This document shows positions 53,256-61,989 of a stretch of DNA of 64,000 bases, one piece after another. Position numbers and translations under genes: made by a program. Every line of letters begins with the position of its first letter. The first letter of the stretch is position 1. The notes under the pieces are model-generated. The model was not told where the DNA came from, did not search any database, and worked only from the letters and a program-made list of their open reading frames with translations. Source of the DNA: Paenibacillus woosongensis (GTDB taxonomy: Bacteria > Bacillota > Bacilli > Paenibacillales > Paenibacillaceae); contig NZ_WNZW01000011.1 in NCBI RefSeq assembly GCF_009725165.1, positions 62,001-126,000 of the forward strand, read 5' to 3'.

Positions 53256-54383
53256 ATGAAGAGGTCTTTTTTGGTAATTATATTGGCAGGATTGCTTGTG
53301 GGTCTGTTGGGCGGTTGCGCCGCGAACGATGGATCGCCGGCTAAGAGTGATACAATTCGGATTGGCCTTGCAGCACCGATTTCCGGTACGCAGGCACAAT
53401 ATGGACAGGCCTTCAAGAATGGCGCTGAATTGGCCGCAGCCCAAATCAACGATGCAGGTGGAATCGATGGCAAGAAGGTGGAGATCGTGGTTCAAGACGA
53501 TAAGGGCGACTCCAATGAGGCTGTCAACGTAGCGAACAAATTCGTATCGGATAAGAGCATCCTGGCTGTCGTTGGCCACTTCAACAGCTCGGCTACACTG
53601 GCAACGGCACCTGTATACAATAAAAACAAAATTGTCGAAATTTCCCCGTCCTCCAGTGCGCCTGGCGTAACGAATGCGGGTGAATACACCTTCCGGGTAA
53701 TTACGACGGATGCGTTCCAAGCCGACTATTTGGCAAGCTGGTCCAAGGAGCTTGGATACAGCAAGGTTGCTCTAATTTATGAACAATCTGACTTTGGCCT
53801 CGGACTACTGGACGTTTATCAAAAATCTGCTCCAGCCAACAATATCGAGGTTGTGGCGGCAGAAGCCTATAACCCTGGCGACAAGGATTTCAGCACAATC
53901 CTGACGAAGATTAAGGACAAGCAGCCAGAGGCCATCTTTATCGGCGGATTCTATAACGAGGCGGCTCTCATCTCGCAGCAGGCGAAGAAGCTCAATCTGA
54001 GCGTTGATTTTATCGGTGTTGACAGCCTCTATTCCGAAGCTCTGCTTGAGCTTGGCGGGGAATCCGTGGAAGGCTTCAAGCTGATCGGCTTCTTCTTCCC
54101 AGGCGGAGACAATGAGGAGGCAACGAAGTTTGCCGCGGATTATGAGGCGGCGTACAGCAGTCAGCCGGATACCTATGCAGCTTATTCCTATGTCGCAACT
54201 TCGGTGGTCATTGAGGCGATCAAGGAGAAGGGCGCAGACAGAGAGAGCATCAAGACCTACCTGGAAACCTTGAAGGATTACAAAGGAGCGACCGGTGTGC
54301 TGAGCTTTGACGAGAACGGCGACGTTGAGACGGTTCCTTCAAAACTGACGGTGCAAGGCGGAAAATTCGAACTTTATAAATAA
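53256..54383 (+). CDS. Branched-chain amino acid-type ABC transporter binding lipoprotein
   Basis: A 375-residue periplasmic-binding-protein fold type I lipoprotein; lipobox LGGC with Cys21. Family features are IGLAAPISG near the mature N-terminus and the type I hinge. This group (LivJ/LivK-like) binds leucine, isoleucine, valine, and in other members amides, urea or other amino acids. ATG 53256 follows GAGGGGGA. First gene of a five-gene importer operon. The cargo is uncertain. Confidence 0.9.
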   Translation: MKRSFLVIILAGLLVGLLGGCAANDGSPAKSDTIRIGLAAPISGTQAQYGQAFKNGAELAAAQINDAGGIDGKKVEIVVQDDKGDSNEAVNVANKFVSDKSILAVVGHFNSSATLATAPVYNKNKIVEISPSSSAPGVTNAGEYTFRVITTDAFQADYLASWSKELGYSKVALIYEQSDFGLGLLDVYQKSAPANNIEVVAAEAYNPGDKDFSTILTKIKDKQPEAIFIGGFYNEAALISQQAKKLNLSVDFIGVDSLYSEALLELGGESVEGFKLIGFFFPGGDNEEATKFAADYEAAYSSQPDTYAAYSYVATSVVIEAIKEKGADRESIKTYLETLKDYKGATGVLSFDENGDVETVPSKLTVQGGKFELYK

Positions 54384-54391
54384 GCGCTTCT

Positions 54392-54420
54392 GGAGCAGGA
54401 CTGAATTTCAATCCTGCTCC
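54392..54420 (+). other. Hairpin between binding protein and permease genes
   Basis: GGAGCAGGA and TCCTGCTCC pair perfectly around 11 bases. No T run follows, so it is more likely an RNA-stabilising or attenuating hairpin that keeps the binding-protein message abundant. Confidence 0.65.
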
Positions 54421-54442
54421 CTGGCTTTGAAAGGATGTTACT

Positions 54443-55315
54443 ATGCTCCTTCAACAACTAACCAACGGATTGACGATCGGGATGATTTACGCCCTGATTG
54501 CGCTCGGCTATACGATGGTCTACGGCATCCTAAAAATCGTGAACTTCGCGCACGGCGATATTTTCATGATGGGCAGTTTCCTGGGGCTTTTTTTCATGAA
54601 AGAACTGGAATTGCCGTTATATCTCGCATTTCTGCTGTCTGCGGTCGTGACCTCCGGGATCGGAATCCTGATTGAGCGGCTTGCTTACCGGCCGCTGCGG
54701 ATGGCAGACCGGATCGTTCCCTTGATCAGCGCGCTGGGCGTATCCACGTTTCTGATCAGCTTGGCCCAAAAATTATGGGGGACGGAGATGCGTCCTTTTC
54801 CGACGGCATTTGGCAGCCGTACTTATACCTTGGGCAGCATTACGTTTTCCGAAATTCAAATTTTGATTCTGATTCTGTCTTTTATTCTGATGCTTGGCCT
54901 GCATCTGTTCGTCACAAAGACGAAGACCGGCACGGCGATGCGGGCGACCTCCATGAGCCTGACCAACGCGGCTTTGATGGGTATCAATACGAACCGGATG
55001 ATCAGCCTAGCCTTCGGAATCGGCTCCGCGCTTGCCGCCTGTGCAGGCATCATGGTCGGTATTTACTATAACGCGGTATACCCGACGATGGGGTATATGG
55101 CAGGGATCAACGCCTTTACGGCGGCGGTACTCGGGGGAATCGGCAGCATTCCCGGAGCGATGTTAGGCGGCGTATTGCTCGGGCTGGTTGAGACGCTGGG
55201 CGGCGCTTATATTTCCACGCAGTACAAGAGTGTCATTTCGTTCGCAATCCTTATCATTGTGCTGCTGATCCGGCCGTCCGGCATTCTCGGCAAAAAAGAT
55301 ATCAACAAAGTGTAG
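54443..55315 (+). CDS. livH: Importer permease, LivH type
   Basis: A 290-residue permease with about eight hydrophobic segments. The N-terminal MIYALIALGYTMVYGILKIVNFAHGD is diagnostic of LivH (key NFAHGD). AAAGGATG is the ribosome site. The next gene begins directly at its stop. Confidence 0.93.
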   Translation: MLLQQLTNGLTIGMIYALIALGYTMVYGILKIVNFAHGDIFMMGSFLGLFFMKELELPLYLAFLLSAVVTSGIGILIERLAYRPLRMADRIVPLISALGVSTFLISLAQKLWGTEMRPFPTAFGSRTYTLGSITFSEIQILILILSFILMLGLHLFVTKTKTGTAMRATSMSLTNAALMGINTNRMISLAFGIGSALAACAGIMVGIYYNAVYPTMGYMAGINAFTAAVLGGIGSIPGAMLGGVLLGLVETLGGAYISTQYKSVISFAILIIVLLIRPSGILGKKDINKV

Positions 55316-55318
55316 GTG

Positions 55319-56290
55319 ATGAGCTTGAGCTTAAGAAAAACAACGGCCGTAGGAGCGGCGGCTGCCGTGTTAATCGTTCTGCCTTTGGTGCTGCAGCAGG
55401 TCAACGATTACTGGATGCACATCGTGATCATGATCGGGATTTTCTCCATCCTGTCAATGAGCCTCAACGTCATTATCGGATATGCCGGACAGTTCGCGCT
55501 CGGACACGCTGCTTTCTATGGCATTGGCGCTTACTCCGCAGCCCTGCTCATGATACATTTTCAAGTTTCATTCTGGATCGCACTGCCTGCAGCCGCTGTG
55601 ATTGCAGGATTTTTCGGCTTTTTGCTCGGAACTCCGGTCATTCGCCTGAGGGGGGACTATCTCGGGATCGTAACGCTCGGGTTTGGAGAAATCGTGCGGC
55701 TCATTTTCGTCAATTGGGTGGATGTGACGCGCGGGCCTATGGGCTTGCCGGGGATTCCTGCTCCGACTTTGTTCGGCTACACCTTTAGCGGCAAAATGGA
55801 GTTTTATTATTTGATTCTGGCGCTTGCGCTGCTGACCTTTTTCGTCATTCACCGCATCGTTCATTCCGGCGTCGGCCTCAGCCTAATGACCCTTCGCGAG
55901 GACGAGACGCTGGCGCAATCGATCGGAATTCGTCCGAATAAGTACAAGCTGCTCGCTTTTACAGTAGGAGCGTTTTTCGCCGGTATCGCCGGAGCGTTCT
56001 GGGCTTCCTATATTTCCTTCGTCAGCCCTGACGCCTTCCGCTATCTGGACTCAGTCAATATACTGGCGATGGTGATCCTGGGGGGATCAGCCAGTCTGCC
56101 GGGCTCCGTGCTCGGCGCAGTCATTCTCGTACTCGCTCCTGAGCTGCTGCGTTATATGAGCGACTATAGAATGATGCTGCTCGGACTCGCGATCGTCCTG
56201 ATGATGATCTTTAAGCCGACCGGGTTCTGGGGAGAGAAGCACCGCAGGTATAATTTCTACGGCATGGTGCGGAAAGGTGAGGGCAAGTGA
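55319..56290 (+). CDS. livM: Importer permease, LivM type
   Basis: A permease of about 323 residues with eight to ten hydrophobic segments. It shows the LivM signatures [19 protein letters not shown] and [17 protein letters not shown]. The start is uncertain: GTG 55316, ATG 55319 and TTG 55325 all lie within a few bases of AGGTGATG. Its stop overlaps the livG start (TGATG). Confidence 0.92.
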   Translation: MSLSLRKTTAVGAAAAVLIVLPLVLQQVNDYWMHIVIMIGIFSILSMSLNVIIGYAGQFALGHAAFYGIGAYSAALLMIHFQVSFWIALPAAAVIAGFFGFLLGTPVIRLRGDYLGIVTLGFGEIVRLIFVNWVDVTRGPMGLPGIPAPTLFGYTFSGKMEFYYLILALALLTFFVIHRIVHSGVGLSLMTLREDETLAQSIGIRPNKYKLLAFTVGAFFAGIAGAFWASYISFVSPDAFRYLDSVNILAMVILGGSASLPGSVLGAVILVLAPELLRYMSDYRMMLLGLAIVLMMIFKPTGFWGEKHRRYNFYGMVRKGEGK

Positions 56291-57066
56291 TGGATAACGT
56301 ACTGGAGCTGGAGAAGGTGTCGGTGAAATTCGGCGGGCTGGTTGCATTGAATAACGTGGATATGACGGTACGCCGGGGCGAGATTCTGTCGATCATTGGA
56401 CCAAACGGGGCTGGTAAAACGACGCTGTTCAACCTGCTAACGGGCATCTATCAGCCGACCTCCGGCAGGATCATTTACAAGAGCCGGGTCATCAACAAGC
56501 TGAAGCCGTTCAAGCGGGTCGGCCTGGGGATTGCCCGAACCTTTCAGAATACGCGATTGCTGAAAAATATGACGGTGCTGGAAAATGTGCTTGTCGCGCA
56601 TGCGGAGTGCAACGGGGAAGGCCTGCTGCAATCAATTTTTGCCCGGAGTTCTACGGCTAAGCGGCGTGCCGCCATCGTTGCGGAATGTACTCAGAAATTG
56701 GAAGTCGTAGGGTTGGCTCATAAGCTGGACGTCTTAGCCGGAAGCCTGCCGTACGGGGAACAGCGGCTGCTTGAAATTGCAAGGGCGCTCGCTACAGGCT
56801 GCGAGATTCTGCTGCTCGATGAACCGGCAGCGGGAATGAACGCAGCGGAAAAAGCCGAGCTCGTGAAGAAAATCCGGCAGCTCTCCAAGGAATTCAACAT
56901 CGAGATCATCTTGATCGAACACGACATCGGCATGATCATGGATATTTCCGACCGCATTGTGGTCCTGAATTACGGTCAGAAGATCGCCGAGGGCAGCGCG
57001 GAGGAGATACAGAATAACCCTGATGTCATTCAGGCCTATTTGGGCGGGGAGGTCGAGGAGCTTTGA
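56290..57066 (+). CDS. livG: Importer ATPase, LivG type
   Basis: A 258-residue ATPase with Walker [10 protein letters not shown], the LivG-typical [10 protein letters not shown], Walker [12 protein letters not shown] and the switch His in IEHDIG. The signature is degenerate, LPYGEQRL, as is usual in LivG. The ATG overlaps the livM stop; its own stop overlaps the next start. Confidence 0.93.
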   Translation: MDNVLELEKVSVKFGGLVALNNVDMTVRRGEILSIIGPNGAGKTTLFNLLTGIYQPTSGRIIYKSRVINKLKPFKRVGLGIARTFQNTRLLKNMTVLENVLVAHAECNGEGLLQSIFARSSTAKRRAAIVAECTQKLEVVGLAHKLDVLAGSLPYGEQRLLEIARALATGCEILLLDEPAAGMNAAEKAELVKKIRQLSKEFNIEIILIEHDIGMIMDISDRIVVLNYGQKIAEGSAEEIQNNPDVIQAYLGGEVEEL

Positions 57067-57791
57067 CAAGCGGCAGCCAAGCTATTTTGGAAATACATGA
57101 TTTAAGCGTAAATTACGGTGTAATCGCGGCTGTAAAACAAATGAATCTGCATATTCAGCCAGGGGAAATCGTGGCCTTGATCGGGACGAACGGCTCGGGA
57201 AAAACCTCGGCCCTCCGCAGCATCTCGGGTTTGAACAAGAGCATCCAGGGAGAAATCCGTTTTCAGGGACAGGAGATTACGAAGCTGGATCCCCATAAGA
57301 TCGTGGAACGGGGCATTTCGCAGGTGCCTGAGGGCCGGGGAGTATTCCCTGATTTGACCGTGCTGGAAAATCTAAAACTCGGCGCCTATGTCCGGAACGA
57401 CAAAACGGGGATTGCCGCAGATATTCAAGGCATGTTCGAGTTATTTCCGCGGCTGGAGGAGCGCAAGAAGCAGCTCGCCGGGACGATGAGCGGCGGGGAG
57501 CAGCAGATGCTGGCCATCGCCCGCGCTCTAATGGCGAGGCCGAAGCTGCTGCTGCTGGATGAGCCTTCCATGGGCCTTGCGCCGCTGATCGTGAAGGAAA
57601 TCTTCGCGGCAATCCGCAAGGTGAACGAGGAAGGCGTATCCATATTGCTGGTGGAGCAGAATGCTACCATGGCGCTTGCGACCGCCCATCGCGGTTATGT
57701 AATGGAAACGGGCAGCATCGTCGTGGAAGGCGATGCTGCGGAGTTAAGGAATAACGACGTAGTCAAATCCGTCTATTTGGGCATCGGCTAG
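57063..57791 (+). CDS. livF: Importer ATPase, LivF type
   Basis: A 242-residue ATPase with Walker A GTNGSGKTS, ISQVPEGRGVFPDLTVLENL (LivF hallmark), signature MSGGEQQM and Walker B LLLDEPSMGLAP. TTG start overlaps the livG stop (TTGA) with GGAGGTCGAGGAG upstream. No terminator is evident after it. Confidence 0.93.
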   Translation: MTSGSQAILEIHDLSVNYGVIAAVKQMNLHIQPGEIVALIGTNGSGKTSALRSISGLNKSIQGEIRFQGQEITKLDPHKIVERGISQVPEGRGVFPDLTVLENLKLGAYVRNDKTGIAADIQGMFELFPRLEERKKQLAGTMSGGEQQMLAIARALMARPKLLLLDEPSMGLAPLIVKEIFAAIRKVNEEGVSILLVEQNATMALATAHRGYVMETGSIVVEGDAAELRNNDVVKSVYLGIG

Positions 57792-57873
57792 CAGTAAAAT
57801 AGACAGAGTTCAAATTTTATAAATGGATTAATAGTAGTTAGTTTCTGCGATAAGGAAGGAAAAGTAAATTTAA

Positions 57874-58002
57874 ATGGATTTCATGTCGTTAGAGAAAGGG
57901 GAATGGCCAATTATGGGCAGGATTCTTGATTTTAGGTGCATGAAATCCATCTAATCCCCTGACTCATTCGTATAGAGCCTAATTAGATGCATGAATTCCA
58001 TT
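57874..58002. repeat. Inverted and direct repeats after the importer operon
   Basis: ATGGATTTCATG at 57874-57885 and CATGAAATCCAT at 57939-57950 are perfect inverted repeats. A third copy, GCATGAATTCCAT at 57989-58001, is direct to the second. TGCATGAAATCCATCT resembles TGCATGAAATACATCT at 52824-52839 on the other side of the operon. The rest of the 372-base gap 57792-58163 shows nothing else. Confidence 0.8.
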
Positions 58003-58163
58003 TCGTGTTCGATACAACTTATATAAGATTAACTATAAGACTATAGGAATATTAATACTAAATCTACATTCACTTTAATAGTCAACTTTTATAGTTAGAT
58101 CATATTTCAATGATTTTAGTCTTGAAGCCAGCACAGATAGATTAATCAAGGAGGCGTCTGAAG

Positions 58164-58721
58164 ATGAGCCAAGAAAAGCAGGACAAACTACAAGAGGAAT
58201 CCCAGCAAAAGCTGAATCATGACGAAAGCCTGGAGCCGGTATCTCCTTATACGATCATGGCGAAATTGTTTGCCCACCTCTCCAAAGCGGTCGTTGACCG
58301 TTTCGGAGAAGAAGGGAAGGACGCGATCCGCGAGGGAGTACGCACGTTTGGCGAGGAACGTGGCCGGGATATTGCCCGCCGTGCGGCAGCTGCCGGACAG
58401 CCGAATGATATTCACAGCTATTTGCCGAACTATGATATGGGACGCAGCGATCTGTTCGAATATGAAACGGAATATCATCCGGTGGAAATCGAGCAGAACT
58501 TTACAAGATGCGCGTTCGGGGATCAGTGGAAAAAAGACGGCATGGAGGAGTACGGCATCCTCTACTGCCAGATGATCGACCCGGCCATCGCGAAGGGCTA
58601 CAACCCTAATTTTGAAGTCGTGCACGATAAATATTTGCTTAAAGACGGACATTGCCATTTCAGGTTCCAGATGAAATCATCGGAGAAGGAGCCTGGGGGT
58701 GAGGAGAATGGAAATCAATAA
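58164..58721 (+). CDS. L-2-amino-thiazoline-4-carboxylate (ATC) hydrolase-like protein
   Basis: A 185-residue soluble protein. The C-terminal half FTRCAFGDQWK, ILYCQMIDPAIAKGYNP and FEVVHDKYLL resembles the ATC hydrolase family (AtcB of Pseudomonas, which opens the thiazoline ring to give an N-carbamoyl-cysteine). Family members outside Pseudomonas often have unknown substrates. It overlaps the next gene, an amidohydrolase, by 14 bases. AAGGAGG precedes the ATG. Confidence 0.7.
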   Translation: MSQEKQDKLQEESQQKLNHDESLEPVSPYTIMAKLFAHLSKAVVDRFGEEGKDAIREGVRTFGEERGRDIARRAAAAGQPNDIHSYLPNYDMGRSDLFEYETEYHPVEIEQNFTRCAFGDQWKKDGMEEYGILYCQMIDPAIAKGYNPNFEVVHDKYLLKDGHCHFRFQMKSSEKEPGGEENGNQ

Positions 58722-59940
58722 AGATCGCCTGTGGGCGAGACTGATGGAGCTGGGGGAAATCGGAAAACAGTCTAGCGGGGGAGTCACCCGCTATTCTTTT
58801 ACCCTCGATGAATCCCGTGCGAAGGAGCTCGTTATCGCCTATATGAAGGAGGCCGGGCTAGCCGTACGCGAGGATGCGGCCGGGAACATTATCGGCCGCC
58901 GGGAAGGGACAAACCCTGAAGCTGCCGTAGTCCTGACGGGGTCCCATATCGACACGGTTCCCGATGGCGGCATGTTTGATGGGGCGCTCGGCGTGCTCTC
59001 GGCGATCGAAGCGCTGCAGCGCATAGATGAGCTGGAAATCCGGAACGTTCACCCGATTGAAGTCATTGCTTTTACGGATGAAGAAGGCTCCAGGTTCGGA
59101 TTCGGGATGATCGGCAGCCGGGCCGTGGCTGGAACGCTGAGGCAGGAGGATTTGGAGCAGCGGGATGAGCAGGCCGTTTCGATTGCTGATGCGATGCGGA
59201 GCGCGGGCCTTGCGCCTGAGCGCATAGGGGAAGCGGCAAAGCCCCCGCATGAAGTGAAGGCCTATGTAGAGCTGCATATTGAGCAGGGGCGGGTACTGGA
59301 AAACCTGAATAAGCCAGTGGGTCTTGTAACCGGCATCGCCGGGCCGCTTTGGCAGCAGTTCACCCTGAGTGGACAGGCAGGCCATGCCGGGGCGACCCCG
59401 ATGCCTCTGCGGCGAGATCCAATGCAGGCAGCCGCGGAGATTCTAAATTACATTTACGCGGAAGCGAAAAAATACGAGAACGCGGTGGCTACGGTAGGGA
59501 AACTTAGGACTCTGCCAGGCGGAGTAAACGTCATTCCTGGCGAAGTGCAATTCTCGCTCGACTTGCGGGATATCGATGAAGCCGAGCGAGATCGGCTTGA
59601 GGCGAGTATTCGAGCCTACAGCCAGCAGGTATGCGAGAAGCTGGGAATCGAGCTGCGGATCGATTTGCTGCAAAGAGTCGCACCGGCTCCTAGCTCCCCT
59701 ATGGTACAGGAGGCTGTAGCCCAGGCTGGCAAACTCGCCGGACTGTCAGAGCTGCCGCGATTAGTGAGCGGCGCTGGACATGACGGCATGCAGTTCAGTT
59801 CCCTATGGCCGCTGGGCATGATCTTCGTGCGCTCGCGTAACGGCATCAGCCATAATCCCGAGGAATGGAGCTCTTCCGAGGACTGTACGGCGGGAACGGA
59901 AGTGCTGTATCATACTTTGCTGCAGCTGGCAAACGAATGA
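58708..59940 (+). CDS. M20-family N-carbamoyl-L-amino acid amidohydrolase
   Basis: A 410-residue zinc/manganese amidase of the hydantoinase/carbamoylase group. Metal ligands are visible: GSHIDTVPDGGMFDGALG (His, bridging Asp), TDEEGSRF (Glu-Glu), HIEQG and the terminal SHNPEEW. Members cleave N-carbamoyl amino acids, allantoate or ureidoglycine. With an ATC hydrolase-like gene overlapping upstream, N-carbamoyl-cysteine is a candidate substrate (inference). Start ATG 58708 follows GGTGAGGAG. Confidence 0.85.
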   Translation: MEINKDRLWARLMELGEIGKQSSGGVTRYSFTLDESRAKELVIAYMKEAGLAVREDAAGNIIGRREGTNPEAAVVLTGSHIDTVPDGGMFDGALGVLSAIEALQRIDELEIRNVHPIEVIAFTDEEGSRFGFGMIGSRAVAGTLRQEDLEQRDEQAVSIADAMRSAGLAPERIGEAAKPPHEVKAYVELHIEQGRVLENLNKPVGLVTGIAGPLWQQFTLSGQAGHAGATPMPLRRDPMQAAAEILNYIYAEAKKYENAVATVGKLRTLPGGVNVIPGEVQFSLDLRDIDEAERDRLEASIRAYSQQVCEKLGIELRIDLLQRVAPAPSSPMVQEAVAQAGKLAGLSELPRLVSGAGHDGMQFSSLWPLGMIFVRSRNGISHNPEEWSSSEDCTAGTEVLYHTLLQLANE

Positions 59941-59996
59941 TAAAGGTTCGCGGATAGATCCTTTTGATATTGATAGATATAACTTCTCCTATTATG

Positions 59997-60046
59997 ACTG
60001 CACCTCTATGTTAGATACGATCTGACATTGGAGGTGCAGTTTTTTT
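59997..60046 (+). terminator. Terminator after the amidohydrolase gene
   Basis: ACTGCACCTC at 59997-60006 pairs with GAGGTGCAGT at 60031-60040 and is followed by TTTTTT. Confidence 0.85.
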
Positions 60047-60231
60047 ATGGCATTCATGGTCTACACATTTACACGTTGATAATTTTTCTTCAGACAGATA
60101 AAATATTATCATTCGATTTCATACTAAATTAGATCCCTCATTTGACCCATTCGTTCCAGATTACCGGAATCAAAGCTAGGGCAAAGGGGATTTTTTTGTG
60201 TTAAGACCTAGGATGATATGGGGGGACTACG

Positions 60232-61989
60232 ATGAAATGGCTAAAAGGAAGCTTATTTAGAAAATTGCTGGCCGTCATGCTGTGCGTGGCGATTTTGCCA
60301 TTCCTACTGGCGAGCGTGTTTGCTTACCGTACGATTTCAAGCTCTATGGAGCGGCAGGTGATTGATTTAAATCAGGATTCGATGGAGATTATTTCGAACA
60401 ACCTCAAAATCTATTTCGAGGATTTGAATATGCTGACAGGCTCTTTTTATGTAGATCCCCAGCTTATGAAATATTTGCGTTCCACGGAAGTCTCTGCCCT
60501 TCAGAAGCTGTATATCTACAATAAAGTGAATACTATGTATATCAGCCGTCCTGAGTTTCATGGAGTTCAGTACATCAGCAGGACCAAAAATCTAACCTTC
60601 ACCTCTTCGGACGTAGGCAACAATGAAATGAAAAAAATGCTTAACGATTATGATGAGATCGAGGGAGAGGCTACCGTCTACAGCGTGAAGAAATTGGGCG
60701 GCAAGAACATTTTATTGATCCAGAAAAATCTGGTCGATTACCCGGGGGCGACGATCCTCGGAACGTTAAATATTTATGTGAGCCTTAGTGAAATCGATAA
60801 AGTGATTCATACTCAGCGTTTGCAGGATAGCGCTTATTTTTTAATGATTAATGAACAGAAAGAATTTCTGTACAGTTCGCTTGAGCAAGCGACTGGGGTC
60901 GAGCCTATGCATAGCAAGATGGCGGGTATCAAGGGATCATTCGCAGGGGAAATGGATGGGAGCAAGGGCGTATTCATCTATTTGAACAATTCAAATAAAA
61001 CTTTGCCTTTCACTCTGGTGAAATATGTATCCGATTCGGTCATCAATGCCCCTGCAAACAAAACGTTGAGCCAATCCATCGTAATCCTGCTGATCGCGAT
61101 TATTTTCGTTATTATTTTTGCCGTCGCTTTGTCCTATTTCATTATTTTGCCGATTAAAAGATTGCTTCGCAATATGGTGCGCGTCGAACAGGGGAACTTT
61201 AATATCCAGAAGGAGAACCAGAGATTGGACGAGCTCGGTATTTTGGAGGATCGCTTCTATATCATGGTACGGAATCTGGATGATTTCATGAATAGGGAAT
61301 ATCGGTACAGGCTGGAGTTGTCTACAGCACAATTGAAAATGCTGCAGGCGCAAATTAACCCGCACTTTTTGTACAATACGATGCAGTATATCGGTACGGT
61401 TGCGTTAAAAGCGAAAGCTTATGAACTTAGTGATAAGATCGCTGAGCTAGGATCGATTCTGCGGTATAGCATGGATTTCCGCACCGACGTTGTTAAGCTG
61501 AGCATGGAAGTCAAGCATATCGAAGACTACATGTCCATTCAATTGGGGAGGTTCAAAAATAAATTAACCTATTCTATGACCTGTCATCCTGACGCTACGT
61601 CCATTGAAGTGCCGAAGATGCTGCTGCAGCCTTTAATTGAGAACAGCATTGTGCATGGGATCGAAAAGGGGCGCGGTTACGGAAGCATCCGGCTTGAAAT
61701 AGATTTAACCCAAAACGAGGAAGCTGAAAAGCAGATCCTCCTAATTCGCGTAATCGACAACGGCAAGGGAATATCGGCTGAAAAAATTGAGGCGATCCGC
61801 AATGAGTATTTAGAGGATAAGCTGCATTACGGCGATAACGGAATCGGTTTAATTAACGTATTACAGCGGCTGCGGCTGCTATATGGCTCCGATTTCACAT
61901 GGGATATGGCCAGCGTGCATTATGAGGCGACGATTATTTCATTAACCATCGCATTGGACAAGACAGGAGAAAGGAACGAACAGCAATGA
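60232..61989 (+). CDS. YesM-type sensor histidine kinase
   Basis: A 585-residue kinase. Two membrane helices (about 13-33 and 280-303) enclose an extracellular Cache-like sensor. HAMP follows at about 303-355, then the His_kinase domain with phospho-His in QINPHFLYNTMQ, N box LLQPLIENSIVHG and G box IDNGKGIS. It belongs to the HPK7 group, which usually pairs with AraC-type response regulators controlling sugar ABC importers. The GGGGGGA ribosome site precedes the ATG. Confidence 0.93.
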   Translation: MKWLKGSLFRKLLAVMLCVAILPFLLASVFAYRTISSSMERQVIDLNQDSMEIISNNLKIYFEDLNMLTGSFYVDPQLMKYLRSTEVSALQKLYIYNKVNTMYISRPEFHGVQYISRTKNLTFTSSDVGNNEMKKMLNDYDEIEGEATVYSVKKLGGKNILLIQKNLVDYPGATILGTLNIYVSLSEIDKVIHTQRLQDSAYFLMINEQKEFLYSSLEQATGVEPMHSKMAGIKGSFAGEMDGSKGVFIYLNNSNKTLPFTLVKYVSDSVINAPANKTLSQSIVILLIAIIFVIIFAVALSYFIILPIKRLLRNMVRVEQGNFNIQKENQRLDELGILEDRFYIMVRNLDDFMNREYRYRLELSTAQLKMLQAQINPHFLYNTMQYIGTVALKAKAYELSDKIAELGSILRYSMDFRTDVVKLSMEVKHIEDYMSIQLGRFKNKLTYSMTCHPDATSIEVPKMLLQPLIENSIVHGIEKGRGYGSIRLEIDLTQNEEAEKQILLIRVIDNGKGISAEKIEAIRNEYLEDKLHYGDNGIGLINVLQRLRLLYGSDFTWDMASVHYEATIISLTIALDKTGERNEQQ

